Part shown: piece after piece, positions 48,632 through 57,875 of the stretch
Position numbering within the stretch: the stretch's first letter is position 1
How the letters are laid out: every line of letters starts with the position of its first letter
Origin: Acinetobacter silvestris
Lineage (GTDB): Bacteria; Pseudomonadota; Gammaproteobacteria; Pseudomonadales; Moraxellaceae
Length of the DNA stretch: 64,000 bases
Assembly (NCBI RefSeq): GCF_002135235.1
Contig: NZ_NEGB01000005.1
Location: forward strand, 224,146 to 288,145
Reading direction: 5' to 3'
The notes under the pieces: generated by a model
What the model saw: only the letters and a program-made list of their open reading frames with translations
What the model was told of the DNA's origin: nothing
Databases searched by the model: none
Translations under genes and position numbers: made by a program

Positions 48632-49405
48632 TTACTTTTGTTTAAGGAGATTCTCAAAGTTTTGTGTGGTAATAAAAGCAATCTCCTCGAGTGTTTTATC
48701 ATATACATCACTTAAGGCTTTGGCTACATAAGGAACGTATTTAGGTTCATTCGACTTGCCTCTATATGGCATGGGTGCCAAATACGGACTATCTGTTTCT
48801 ATCAGCAAACGATCCAATGGTACCTGCTTGGCAACATCTCTTAAATCCTGAGCATTTTTAAACGATATAATCCCTGAAAAAGAAATGTAATAACCACAAT
48901 CCAGCACTGCTTTCGCTGTTTCCCAGTCTTCAGTAAAACAATGCAAAATACCATGTGTCGATTTTTCAGCACGAATGATATCCACAGTGTCATGTTTTGC
49001 TGAACGAGTATGTACCACCACAGGTTTTTTAACCAATTGTGAGGCTTGAATATGTCGTGCAAAACAAGCTTTTTGCTCAGCAATAAATGCTGTACTATGA
49101 AAATAATCGAGTCCCGTTTCACCCAATGCCCATGCTTTTTCAGCTTGCGCGAGCTCAACTAGATAATCCACCGTGGCACGCTGCATAACATCAACATCTT
49201 CACATGGATGTACACCCACGCTATAGCCTACATCTGCATGTCGAGCCGCAATTTCTGACAATGCAATGTGATCATCTAGATCAACTGAAATTCCCATAAA
49301 TTTAGACACACCACATTGACGAGCCTCAGCTAATGCTGCATCTAAACTGCCTGCATAGGGCTCTAAATTCAACATAGTTAAATGACAATGCGTATCAACA
49401 AACAT
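48632..49405 (-). CDS. TatD-family metal-dependent hydrolase
   Basis: The 257-residue TIM-barrel hydrolase has VDTHCHL at residues 3-9, Glu in GETGLDYF, His in VVHTRSA and HCFTEDW, and Asp in ETDSPYLAPMPYRGK. These ligate two metals. TatD-type enzymes act as DNases or repair 3'-exonucleases; the YcfH branch next to holB fits this context. The ATG giving MFVDTHCHL is chosen over an in-frame start five codons upstream. Confidence 0.88.
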   Translation of the reverse strand: MFVDTHCHLTMLNLEPYAGSLDAALAEARQCGVSKFMGISVDLDDHIALSEIAARHADVGYSVGVHPCEDVDVMQRATVDYLVELAQAEKAWALGETGLDYFHSTAFIAEQKACFARHIQASQLVKKPVVVHTRSAKHDTVDIIRAEKSTHGILHCFTEDWETAKAVLDCGYYISFSGIISFKNAQDLRDVAKQVPLDRLLIETDSPYLAPMPYRGKSNEPKYVPYVAKALSDVYDKTLEEIAFITTQNFENLLKQK

Positions 49406-49462
49406 TTTACCTACCAACAACGATCTGCTTAAATTTTATTTACTAAAGCGCTTACCAAAAAA

Positions 49463-49807
49463 TCACATGGTAAAACTAGGCTTATCTGAAGATAAACTTC
49501 CTGCAAGCAACTTTTCAGCTTCCATTTTATAGTAAACACCTTTTTCACCACTCATTTGAATGGCAAAACCTTGGGGTTTTAAGCCGGCTTGCTTTTGTGT
49601 AATCCAAATCACTTTACCAGTTAAGGGAATTTTTTGTAATTGATCTGGCAAAGTTGCCAAAACAAAAATTTCCTCACCCATTTTGACCACTTGCTTTGAG
49701 GGAATAAACAAACCGCCACCTTGTACATAAGGCATATAGCTCGCCTGCAAAGTCACTCGATCACCAATATTAACTTGTAATAAACCGCCCATACGTGGCT
49801 GCATCAT
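49463..49807 (-). CDS. pilZ: PilZ-domain protein (type IV pilus PilZ type)
   Basis: The 114-residue single-domain protein lies between holB and tatD, as pilZ does in Pseudomonas. The c-di-GMP-binding RxxxR and D/NxSxxG motifs are missing: the region reads MQPRMGGLLQVNIG and GGGLFIPSKQVV. This agrees with the founding PilZ, which supports type IV pilus assembly through PilB/FimX without binding the nucleotide. AAGGGG precedes the ATG. Confidence 0.8.
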   Translation of the reverse strand: MMQPRMGGLLQVNIGDRVTLQASYMPYVQGGGLFIPSKQVVKMGEEIFVLATLPDQLQKIPLTGKVIWITQKQAGLKPQGFAIQMSGEKGVYYKMEAEKLLAGSLSSDKPSFTM

Positions 49808-49825
49808 TATTCCCCTTTAATTATG

Positions 49826-50812
49826 TCACACTGATGAAACATGCATTAATTTTATAAACAGCTGATCAACAATTAGATTCGTTTGCACATTTTGATCAAC
49901 CATTTGTTTTGATTGTTGTAAATATTCATAAATATCAAACAATGTTTGCACTTGATATTGCTCTGCCAACACTTTGAAGTCTAGATCTGAATTCTTAACT
50001 GCTTGGTTCAGCTTGACACAAATTAAATCTGACAACAAGTATTCAAACATTTGAATAAAATCTGTAAAAACCAGCAATTTATTCCATTTACTGGCCAATT
50101 GCATTGGCATATTTTTTTGTATCACTAGTTTTTGCCAATCTTGAACAAAATCAGCCCGCAGTTTGAGCCATGCACTTTGCGCCAATTCAAGCGCTTGCAA
50201 AGGCATCTGATTCGACAAACTCATCAACAACGCAATATTTGATGTTTCAACGTCAGATAAATGCGCTTTTAAATAAGCCTTACCTTGCTCCATAGAAATA
50301 CGATCTAAAGCATAATGTTGCAAACGACTACGAATAGTTGCTGGCAGTTTTAAATAATGATCGGCCAAAAGAATAATCATAATTCTTTCACCAGGCTCTT
50401 CCAAGGTTTTGAGTAATGCATTTGCAGATGCCATGTTCAATGCTTCTGCAGGCTCAATGACAATTACACGCCAACCATCTACAGTTTGTTGTACAAAGGG
50501 CAATAAATCACGGATTTTCTCAATCTTGATTTTAGCATTTTGCTTTTTATTATCTTCATCGGTAGAAATATGCACATAATTCGGATGAGTGTCTGATTTT
50601 AACCACAAACAGCTACTACATTCGCCACATGCTGCTTCTGGTTTCTTATTCAGACATAAAATCCATGCTAAAAAATGTTGTGCAAATGCTTGTTTACCAC
50701 AACCATGTTTACCATAAAATAATAAACCATGACCCAAATTAGGGAATCGCCCCGTTAAGGTTTCCCAAATTTGCTGTTGCCATGGATAAACTTGTGAATG
50801 TACTGCACCCAT
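49826..50812 (-). CDS. holB: DNA polymerase III subunit delta'
   Basis: Delta' is the clamp-loader stator. The 328-residue AAA+ protein has a P-loop-like YGKHGCGKQAFAQ, the zinc module with CGECSSC, and the SRC-like LPATIRSRLQHY. NALLKTLEEPGERIMIILL is the clamp-loader core signature. I use ATG 50812 (MGAVHSQVYPW); a GTG five codons upstream overlaps nothing and is possible. It follows kdsB by 21 bases. Confidence 0.9.
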   Translation of the reverse strand: MGAVHSQVYPWQQQIWETLTGRFPNLGHGLLFYGKHGCGKQAFAQHFLAWILCLNKKPEAACGECSSCLWLKSDTHPNYVHISTDEDNKKQNAKIKIEKIRDLLPFVQQTVDGWRVIVIEPAEALNMASANALLKTLEEPGERIMIILLADHYLKLPATIRSRLQHYALDRISMEQGKAYLKAHLSDVETSNIALLMSLSNQMPLQALELAQSAWLKLRADFVQDWQKLVIQKNMPMQLASKWNKLLVFTDFIQMFEYLLSDLICVKLNQAVKNSDLDFKVLAEQYQVQTLFDIYEYLQQSKQMVDQNVQTNLIVDQLFIKLMHVSSV

Positions 50813-50833
50813 GCTGATTAAACCCACTGTGCT

Positions 50834-51595
50834 TTATTCAAAATTCTTAATATCCATCGCATTTAAACGATCTAAATCAGCTTGAGTATCTACCCCTGGT
50901 GGTAAATTCACTGCCGCAATATTAATAGCAATACGATGTCCATTTTCCAGTACACGTAATTGCTCCAAACTTTCCAATTGCTCTAACTGCCCGATATCCC
51001 AAGTCACATAATCCTGCAATAAATTTACACGGTAAGCATATAGACCCAAATGACGAAACGCCTGCTGATGTAAGCTTGCAACACCTTGCTGAGCGCCATC
51101 ACGGTCATAAGGAATCGGTGAGCGACTGAAATACAATGCTTCATTAAATTTAGACATTACTACTTTTACAATACTATCGCGTTGAAACTCATCCAAATGA
51201 TGAATCGGCTCACATAACGTTGACATTGAACAATGTGGCTTTTCAATCAATAAATTTGCAACCTGTTGTACCAATTGCGCTGGAAGTAAAGGCTCATCTC
51301 CTTGGACATTCACAATGATGTCTTGCGCATCCCAACCTTTAATGCGAGCAACCTCACTTAAACGATCTGTCCCTGATGGATGATTCGGGTCTGTAATCAC
51401 CACATCAATGCCCTCAGCACGACAAACTTCAGCAATACGCAAATCATCAGTGGCCACACACAGATCATCAAAACCTTGCACTTTTTTAGCTTGATCTACC
51501 ACACGCAAAATCATGGGACGCCCATGAATTTCTAATAATGGCTTCCCAGGTAAACGTGAACTTGCAAAACGAGCAGGAATAACAATGTGTTTCAT
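50834..51595 (-). CDS. kdsB: 3-deoxy-manno-octulosonate cytidylyltransferase
   Basis: Makes CMP-Kdo from CTP and Kdo for the LPS inner core. The 253-residue protein begins with the nucleotidyltransferase motif [15 protein letters not shown] and has [23 protein letters not shown] and the HLGLYAYR metal/sugar region. It lies 9 bases behind lpxK. With lpxK and msbA it forms the lipid A-Kdo section of this transcript. Confidence 0.95.
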   Translation of the reverse strand: MKHIVIPARFASSRLPGKPLLEIHGRPMILRVVDQAKKVQGFDDLCVATDDLRIAEVCRAEGIDVVITDPNHPSGTDRLSEVARIKGWDAQDIIVNVQGDEPLLPAQLVQQVANLLIEKPHCSMSTLCEPIHHLDEFQRDSIVKVVMSKFNEALYFSRSPIPYDRDGAQQGVASLHQQAFRHLGLYAYRVNLLQDYVTWDIGQLEQLESLEQLRVLENGHRIAINIAAVNLPPGVDTQADLDRLNAMDIKNFE

Positions 51596-51604
51596 TTTAA
51601 AGCC

Positions 51605-52615
51605 TTAAGCAATCTGAATGCCGAGTTGTGACAATTGACGATTTAATAATGCATAGCACTGATTTGATAATACAGCTTCAACTGGAATGACCCAAATTTC
51701 ACGATTAAAAGTTGGATGCTGCCTTAATAAGGGCAAAAGCTTTACCGCATCTTTTTCAGTGGTAATAATCGGATTACTATCTTCAAACTGAATATCATCA
51801 ATTTCATAATCATGATGGTCAGGGAATTCATGACATTGAAACTGCTCCACTCCCAAACTTTCTAAAGTCTGATAAAAGCGCTGTGGAAAGCCAATTCCCA
51901 CTACAGCATAATAATCTAAGCATGGATCAAAAAGCTCTGCTTGATCATAAAGTGGATTAAGCAAATATGGTATAGCCACTTCAAGATGCATATTCAACTC
52001 AGATGTTGGATGGGCGCCATGTTCAATCACCGTACTGTCTTTTAGACGTGATACAGGTTCCCGCAAATAACCTTCGGGTAAGAGTTTTTGGTTACCTAGA
52101 CCTCGATTTTGATCAAGAACAATCCATTCCAACTGACGTTCTAAAGCCCAATGTTGCAAACCATCATCACTAATAATTAAGTCCAAAGCCGCGTGTTGTA
52201 ATAACAACTCAATGCTGGCTTGACGATTAGCCCCCACGGCCATCAACACACCTGTAGACTGCACAATTAAACAAGGCTCATCACCAACAATTTCAGGCAT
52301 AGCGTCTACAGTCACTAAGGCAGGAAATGGGCCTTGCCCACCATAACCTCGGCTAATAACTCCGACTTTAATTTGATTTTGTTGGAGATATTTTACCAAC
52401 TGAATCAACAACGGTGTTTTACCACTACCACCCACCGTAATATTACCAATAACCATAACGGGTACTGGTGCATGATAAGCAGTTTTGAATTTGCTTTTAT
52501 AACATTGTTTATTCAGTAAAAAACCAAACCGATATATCCATGACAAAGGGCGCAAAACAATCAACCACTTTGCTTGCGTATTCCAAGCATTTTGAATGAT
52601 TTGCGCAATAGACAT
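51605..52615 (-). CDS. lpxK: Tetraacyldisaccharide 4'-kinase
   Basis: Phosphorylates the 4' position of the disaccharide to form lipid IVA at the inner membrane. The 336-residue protein has a hydrophobic N-terminal anchor, the Walker A loop VGGSGKTPLL near residue 60, ISRGYGG and the Asp-rich IISDDGLQHW active-site loop. It starts 6 bases after msbA, the classic msbA-lpxK pair. Confidence 0.95.
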   Translation of the reverse strand: MSIAQIIQNAWNTQAKWLIVLRPLSWIYRFGFLLNKQCYKSKFKTAYHAPVPVMVIGNITVGGSGKTPLLIQLVKYLQQNQIKVGVISRGYGGQGPFPALVTVDAMPEIVGDEPCLIVQSTGVLMAVGANRQASIELLLQHAALDLIISDDGLQHWALERQLEWIVLDQNRGLGNQKLLPEGYLREPVSRLKDSTVIEHGAHPTSELNMHLEVAIPYLLNPLYDQAELFDPCLDYYAVVGIGFPQRFYQTLESLGVEQFQCHEFPDHHDYEIDDIQFEDSNPIITTEKDAVKLLPLLRQHPTFNREIWVIPVEAVLSNQCYALLNRQLSQLGIQIA

Positions 52616-52621
52616 ACCTGC

Positions 52622-54346
52622 TTATTCCTCAAAGTTTCTTTGATGTAATTGATAATACGCACCATGTTGAGCCAACAACTCAGCATGACTACCTTGCTCA
52701 ATAATACGCCCTTTATCCATTACGACAATAAGATCTGCATTTTCAATGGTTGATAATCGATGTGCAATCACTATGGTAGTTCGATCTTGCATCGCTTCAT
52801 CAAATGCTTTTTGAATAAAATATTCAGATTCATTATCGAGCGCACTGGTTGCTTCATCTAAAATGAGAATTGGCGCATTTTTTAAAATTGCCCGCGCAAT
52901 CGCAATCCGTTGTCGCTGACCACCTGAAAGTGAAAGACCTTGTGCACCAATTGGCGTGTCATAACCTTTTGGTAAGTCCATAATAAAATCATGCGCATAA
53001 GCAGCTTTTGCTGCGGCAATAACCTCATCATCCGTAGCATTTTCCAATTGACCATAAGCAATATTGGCACGCACTGTACGATCAAACAAAATGACTTGCT
53101 GATTCACCATCGCAACTTGTGAGCGTAAGCAGCCCAACTCAATATCACGAATAGCAATATCATCTAAATAAATCTGACCTTTACTGATTTCTTGAAAGCG
53201 CACCAACAGATTTACCAGTGAAGTCTTACCAGCACCCGAACGCCCAACCAAAGCAACTGTTTGCCCCGCTTGAATATTGAGTGAAAAGTCTTGAATGGCA
53301 TGCACTGTTTTTTTATAGGTCAACTCAACATGATCAAACTGAATTGCGCCACGTAACTTCGGCTTTAATGTTCCCGTATTGGCTTCTTCAGGCAGATCCA
53401 ATAATTCAAATACTGAATAAGCAGCAGCCATACCACGTTGTAGCTTCTCATTCACATCCGTTAAGCTTTTTATCGGTTTTGCCAACAAACCCGCCGCAGT
53501 AATATAAGCAACAAACTCACCTGACGAGGTATCACCTAAAATTTGTGGTCGTAATGCCAGCCATACGATGACACTCATCGCAATAGCCATAACCAATTGC
53601 ACCAAGGGGCTATTCAGGTTTTGTACCACCACCATTTTCAAGCCACGTTTTAAGTTTTCTTCAGAAGATTTATAAAAACGCTTTTGTTCATTTTCTTCAC
53701 CAACAAAACTTTTAACTACCGCCTGCCCATTGACACTTTCTTGTACCACATGATTTACATCACCCATGGTATTTTGAACTTGAATAGAAAGCTTACGCAT
53801 GCGTTTTGACGCCTTACGCACAAGGAAAGCTATCAGTGGCATAAAAATAAAAATACATAATGTTAAGCGCCAATTGCTATACAACAAATAGCCAAACAAA
53901 CCCAAGGTAATCAAACCATCTTTGACTACAACTTTTAATGATTCCGATGATGCTGCTGTAACTTGCTCAACGTTATACATAATTTTCGCAGTAATATGCC
54001 CAGATGAATTATCCAGATAATACTGCGAAGGTAAGCGAAGTAATTTTGCATACACCTCTTGGCGAATACTAAACACTAAACTTCTAGAAATAACAGCAGT
54101 AAAGTACCCCCCCATGAACAAGCCAAGCCCACGGAAGAATATTAACAACACAATGAGCGCTGGGAACCAATCTAAATCTGCACGATTTCCAGATTGAATC
54201 GCATCAATGATAAATTTCAGTAACTTAGCAACCGAAACCTCTGTTGCAGCATTAATCCCGAAACCAAGAAGAACAAATAAGGCAATACCCCAATATGGCT
54301 TTAAATATGAAACGAGGCGTAAATAGACCTTAAAATCTTGGTTCAC
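52622..54346 (-). CDS. msbA: Lipid A/phospholipid flippase MsbA
   Basis: The 574-residue ABC half-transporter flips lipid A-core across the inner membrane. Six transmembrane helices occupy residues 1-310. The ATPase domain has Walker A GRSGAGKTSLVNLL, the signature LSGGQRQRIAIARAI, Walker B ILILDEATSALD and H-loop AHRLST. The start is GTG, 3 bases after the exbD stop, with exbD's AGAGGT serving as ribosome site, so expression should be coupled to exbD. Confidence 0.94.
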   Translation of the reverse strand: MNQDFKVYLRLVSYLKPYWGIALFVLLGFGINAATEVSVAKLLKFIIDAIQSGNRADLDWFPALIVLLIFFRGLGLFMGGYFTAVISRSLVFSIRQEVYAKLLRLPSQYYLDNSSGHITAKIMYNVEQVTAASSESLKVVVKDGLITLGLFGYLLYSNWRLTLCIFIFMPLIAFLVRKASKRMRKLSIQVQNTMGDVNHVVQESVNGQAVVKSFVGEENEQKRFYKSSEENLKRGLKMVVVQNLNSPLVQLVMAIAMSVIVWLALRPQILGDTSSGEFVAYITAAGLLAKPIKSLTDVNEKLQRGMAAAYSVFELLDLPEEANTGTLKPKLRGAIQFDHVELTYKKTVHAIQDFSLNIQAGQTVALVGRSGAGKTSLVNLLVRFQEISKGQIYLDDIAIRDIELGCLRSQVAMVNQQVILFDRTVRANIAYGQLENATDDEVIAAAKAAYAHDFIMDLPKGYDTPIGAQGLSLSGGQRQRIAIARAILKNAPILILDEATSALDNESEYFIQKAFDEAMQDRTTIVIAHRLSTIENADLIVVMDKGRIIEQGSHAELLAQHGAYYQLHQRNFEE

Positions 54347-54349
54347 GAA

Positions 54350-54772
54350 TTAATAACCTCTAGATGGAACTTTAGTACTGATATTGATATTTACGAAACC
54401 GAGTTGACCTGCGGCATCCATAACACGAATGACATCTTGATGTGTTGCCTGTGCATCAGCTGCGATCACAAACATTAAATCACGACGATCATTTGCAGCT
54501 TGCTTAATTGCCGTGCTTAGATCAGCCGTTTCTTTACTTGAAAGCGCCTGTCCATTCACCGCATAATGCCCTGAAGAGTCTACCATGACTTCAATTTTTT
54601 GATCGTACTGTTTTGGTGGAACACCTTGTGCGTCAGGCAAAGATAAATTAATGCGGCTCTGCTGAGTGAATGTTGTCGTGAGTAGCAATATCACCAATAT
54701 AAATAATAAACAATCAATTAAAGGCGTTAAATTGATATGAATATCCTCAACACTCTGTCTCTTAAATTTCAT
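54350..54772 (-). CDS. ExbD/TolR-family biopolymer transport protein
   Basis: The 140-residue protein has one N-terminal transmembrane helix (NLTPLIDCLLFILVILLL) with the conserved Asp of the proton channel, and a periplasmic domain. It pairs with the ExbB homologue upstream. The pair sits just before msbA, and no tonB or tolA is present. The same arrangement is known in Pseudomonas. It may energise an envelope or LPS-related process; assignment to iron uptake is not supported. Confidence 0.87.
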   Translation of the reverse strand: MKFKRQSVEDIHINLTPLIDCLLFILVILLLTTTFTQQSRINLSLPDAQGVPPKQYDQKIEVMVDSSGHYAVNGQALSSKETADLSTAIKQAANDRRDLMFVIAADAQATHQDVIRVMDAAGQLGFVNINISTKVPSRGY

Positions 54773-54789
54773 TAAAGCATTCCCAACAG

Positions 54790-55422
54790 TTAACCCGCTT
54801 TCTTCTGATTGGCTTGATCATGCTTTTGATAAAATAAAGCTGCATGAAATAAAGTCGACTGTTGTTCTAACTCAGCGATATAAACTTGCACGACCCGCTG
54901 AAAATAGCGATAAGCGAATAATGCAGGAATCGCAATCACCATACCGACTGCCGTAGTAATTAATGCTTTTGAAATCCCTGGGATCATCATTGCCGGATTA
55001 CTATTTGAACCCAAATCCAGCACTAAGAATGACTCAATAATACCCACCACCGTTCCCAACAATCCTAACAACGGGGCAACTGCACTCAAAGTCCCAAGAA
55101 AGTTAATATATTTTTCTAAGTAACCAATTTCACGTGAAGCGGTTGCTTCCATTTGAGCACGAGCATATTCTTCACCATGTGGAAACGCATCCACACCATC
55201 TTGAAAAATATAACCCAGCGTCGATTGCTGTGCTTCTTTATCTTTTTCCAATACATCTAAAACTGAGTCTAGACTACGCCCTTTTTTCATTAACAAGTTT
55301 TTAGGTAGAACTAAAGAACTCTTCAATCGAATGAGTCGCTCGACAGAAATCGCTACGGTAAATATTGAACACAGCACCAAAGGTAGCATCAACCACCCAC
55401 CTGCCTTAACCAATTCCCACAT
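54790..55422 (-). CDS. ExbB/TolQ-family proton channel protein
   Basis: The 210-residue MotA/TolQ/ExbB-family protein has three transmembrane segments: residues 9-28, about 108-132 (SAVAPLLGLLGTVVGIIESF, the family signature), and about 150-175. With ExbD it forms a proton-driven motor in the inner membrane. It starts 42 bases after parB and is the first gene of the exbBD-msbA-lpxK-kdsB run. A parS-like palindrome lies within its coding sequence. Confidence 0.87.
   Translation of the reverse strand: MWELVKAGGWLMLPLVLCSIFTVAISVERLIRLKSSLVLPKNLLMKKGRSLDSVLDVLEKDKEAQQSTLGYIFQDGVDAFPHGEEYARAQMEATASREIGYLEKYINFLGTLSAVAPLLGLLGTVVGIIESFLVLDLGSNSNPAMMIPGISKALITTAVGMVIAIPALFAYRYFQRVVQVYIAELEQQSTLFHAALFYQKHDQANQKKAG
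55126..55141. promoter_or_regulatory. Degenerate parS-like site inside exbB
   Basis: The 16-mer AATTTCACGTGAAGCG shares 12 bases with the bacterial parS consensus TGTTTCACGTGAAACA, including the whole TTCACGTGAA core. It lies about 325 bases downstream of parB. Chromosomal parS sites cluster near parAB, so ParB binding is plausible but untested. Confidence 0.45.
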
Positions 55423-55464
55423 CTTTAGTTCCCCAAAATTTCAAACCTGTAATGTAATATTTTT

Positions 55465-56352
55465 TTATTCAGATAAACAGATATTTAAAATACCATCCAA
55501 TTCATCTAAAGAGTGGTAATGGATAACCAATTTACCCTTCCCTTGTTTATTGTGATCAATCTTAACGTCTGCACTAAAGCGCTCTGATAGTTTTTTAGTC
55601 AGTTGCTCCATATCCGCAGAAGACACCTCTTTCGCTTTCTCTTGTTTCGGCGTACTTAAGTCACGAACCAACTGCTCAGTCTGACGAACAGATAAGCTTT
55701 TCTCAATCACAATTTTAGCAATATGCAATTGATCTTTGGCCTTTAAGGTTAAAATTGCACGAGCATGCCCCATATCAATTTGACCTTGTTGCATCAAATC
55801 TTTGATTTCATCCGCTAAGCTCAACAAGCGTAGCAAGTTACTTACCGTCGTTCGTGCCTTGCCTACAGTATCTGCAATTTCTTGATGACTTAAACCAAAC
55901 TCTTCATGGAAACGCTGCAAAGCTAAAGCCTGATCAATTGGATTTAAATCTTGGCGCTGAATATTTTCAATTAGCGCTAAAGCAATTGCGACTTGATCAG
56001 TTAAATCACGCACAATTGCAGGAACTGTAGCTAATCCTGCAATTTTTGCTGCACGCCAACGACGTTCACCAGCAATAATTTCATAAGGTGTGTGTTCATC
56101 ATCAATCGGACGAATCACAATAGGCTGCATCACGCCATGCTTTTTAATGGATGCGGCCAATTCTTGTAAGTCTTGCTCATCAATAAAACGACGCGGTTGA
56201 TACGCGCCACGTTTTAATTGCTCAACATCAATCTGTTTCAGCTGACCGTGATCTAATGCTTGAACTTCGAGTTGTAATTTTTCTTTTTGAATCGAACCCA
56301 GCAATGCATCCAAACCACGACCTTTTGCCAATCCACGTTTTTTAGTGGTCAT
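55465..56352 (-). CDS. parB: Chromosome partitioning protein ParB
   Basis: The 295-residue CTPase/DNA-binding protein has the N-terminal IIAGERRWRAAKIAG motif (box II) near residue 95. The central HTH includes GLSHQEIADTVGKARTTVSN, and a Lys-rich dimerisation domain closes it. It spreads from parS and works with ParA to segregate origins. The ATG overlaps the parA TGA as ATGA. The rsmG-parA-parB order marks an origin-proximal region. Confidence 0.95.
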   Translation of the reverse strand: MTTKKRGLAKGRGLDALLGSIQKEKLQLEVQALDHGQLKQIDVEQLKRGAYQPRRFIDEQDLQELAASIKKHGVMQPIVIRPIDDEHTPYEIIAGERRWRAAKIAGLATVPAIVRDLTDQVAIALALIENIQRQDLNPIDQALALQRFHEEFGLSHQEIADTVGKARTTVSNLLRLLSLADEIKDLMQQGQIDMGHARAILTLKAKDQLHIAKIVIEKSLSVRQTEQLVRDLSTPKQEKAKEVSSADMEQLTKKLSERFSADVKIDHNKQGKGKLVIHYHSLDELDGILNICLSE

Positions 56353-57131
56353 GCTTTACTTTCCTTTTTTACTTTACTTTTTTTTAACATTTCTGCTGCT
56401 AAGTTTAAGTATGCAATTGCACCCTTAGAGCTTTTTTCAAAATAAATAATCGGCAATCCATGTGCAGGTGCTTCAGCCAAACGTACATTTCGAGGAATAA
56501 CAGTATCGTAAAGTTTCTTACCAAAATACTGCTCCAACTCTTCCGATACATCACGTGTCAATGCGTTACGCGCATCATACATCGTCCGCAATACACCAAT
56601 AATTTCCAAGTCTGGATTTAATGCTTGCTGAATTTTATCAATGGTTTGAGTTAAGTCTGCCAAACCTTCCAAAGCATAATATTCACACTGCATCGGAATC
56701 ATTACACTGTGTACCGCAGATAAAGCGTTGACCGTAATTAAACTTAAGCTTGGTGCACAGTCGACAATGACATAATCAAAGTTATGTTCAATTTGTTGCA
56801 ATGCATTGCGCAGAATAAATTCACGACCTTCTTGGTCTGCAATTGCCAATTCAACACCCGCCAAATCACGATTTGAACCTAAAACTTTATAGCCGACTTC
56901 TGCTTTCGTAATGGCTGTTTCAATCGGCACTTCACCCAATAAAACATCAGTGACCGAATACAATAAGTCATTTTTTTGAATCCCCGACCCCATGGTGGCA
57001 TTGCCTTGGGAATCCATATCCACCAATAACACACGTTTCTTTAAGACAGCCATAGAGGCAGCCAAATTTACTGCTGTTGTGGTTTTACCTACGCCACCTT
57101 TCTGGTTAGCGATTGCTATAATTTGAGCCAT
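56349..57131 (-). CDS. parA: Chromosome partitioning ATPase ParA (Soj)
   Basis: The 260-residue deviant Walker ATPase has KGGVGKTTTAVNLAA at residues 11-25 with the signature Lys, LLVDMDSQGNAT and YVIVDCAPSLSLITVNAL. It has no N-terminal HTH, so it is the chromosomal (type Ib-like) form. It follows rsmG by 25 bases and overlaps parB by 4. Confidence 0.95.
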   Translation of the reverse strand: MAQIIAIANQKGGVGKTTTAVNLAASMAVLKKRVLLVDMDSQGNATMGSGIQKNDLLYSVTDVLLGEVPIETAITKAEVGYKVLGSNRDLAGVELAIADQEGREFILRNALQQIEHNFDYVIVDCAPSLSLITVNALSAVHSVMIPMQCEYYALEGLADLTQTIDKIQQALNPDLEIIGVLRTMYDARNALTRDVSEELEQYFGKKLYDTVIPRNVRLAEAPAHGLPIIYFEKSSKGAIAYLNLAAEMLKKSKVKKESKA

Positions 57132-57156
57132 GGTAAATCCAATCCTTAGTCTGTTT

Positions 57157-57789
57157 CTAAATCTGTTTTAATAAAAGTAAATGACGTTGTTCATCTAAGC
57201 GCGGCACACGCAACTCAATCACATCACAACTAAAGCGGTCTTTCACTGCAGCGACTTCGTCACTTGGGATTAAACCTCTCATTGAAGCAATGATACTGGT
57301 CGCATGCATATAAGGTTTCGAAGCATCAACAAAATCAGTCAATGACGCAAAAGCACGACTGGTAATCACATCAAACTGACCCAGCTCTTGAATCATGTCT
57401 TCATTTTCAACTCGAGTCTGCACAGCAATGACATTTTTTAATTTTAAATCTGCAATAAACTGTTTGAGAAAACGAATTTTTTTACCATTGGAGTCAAGCA
57501 ACACACATTCACGTTCAGGCTGACACAAAGCAATGATCATGCCTGGCATACCACCACCTGTACCAATATCAAGCAGACGCCCAACTGGTAAGTCTTTTAA
57601 AATACTCAAGCTATCCAACAAATGCTTCACCAGCATTTCTTTCGGATCACGAATAGCGGTTAAATTATAAGCTTTGTTCCACAGCACTAAAGTATCTTGA
57701 TATTTGAGTAATAAATTCAGTGCTTCATCACTCAGCTCTAAACCAAGTTGTTGGCTACCCTGCTTTAACTCTTGAAAAAATGGATGCAT
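57157..57789 (-). CDS. rsmG: 16S rRNA (guanine527-N7)-methyltransferase
   Basis: RsmG methylates G527 of 16S rRNA; its loss gives low-level streptomycin resistance. The 210-residue Rossmann methyltransferase has LDIGTGGGMPGMIIAL, LLDSNGKKIRFL and the VITSRAFASL motif. ATG 57789 (MHPFFQELKQG) is preferred to an in-frame start six codons upstream. It heads the rsmG-parA-parB cluster and is 86 bases below murU. Confidence 0.94.
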   Translation of the reverse strand: MHPFFQELKQGSQQLGLELSDEALNLLLKYQDTLVLWNKAYNLTAIRDPKEMLVKHLLDSLSILKDLPVGRLLDIGTGGGMPGMIIALCQPERECVLLDSNGKKIRFLKQFIADLKLKNVIAVQTRVENEDMIQELGQFDVITSRAFASLTDFVDASKPYMHATSIIASMRGLIPSDEVAAVKDRFSCDVIELRVPRLDEQRHLLLLKQI

Positions 57790-57875
57790 AGCGAAATAAC
57801 ATCTCAATAAAATTAAATGGAAGTATACCGATTTCTAGACCGTGGAACACTAGTTAACGATTAGTGATTATGCAT

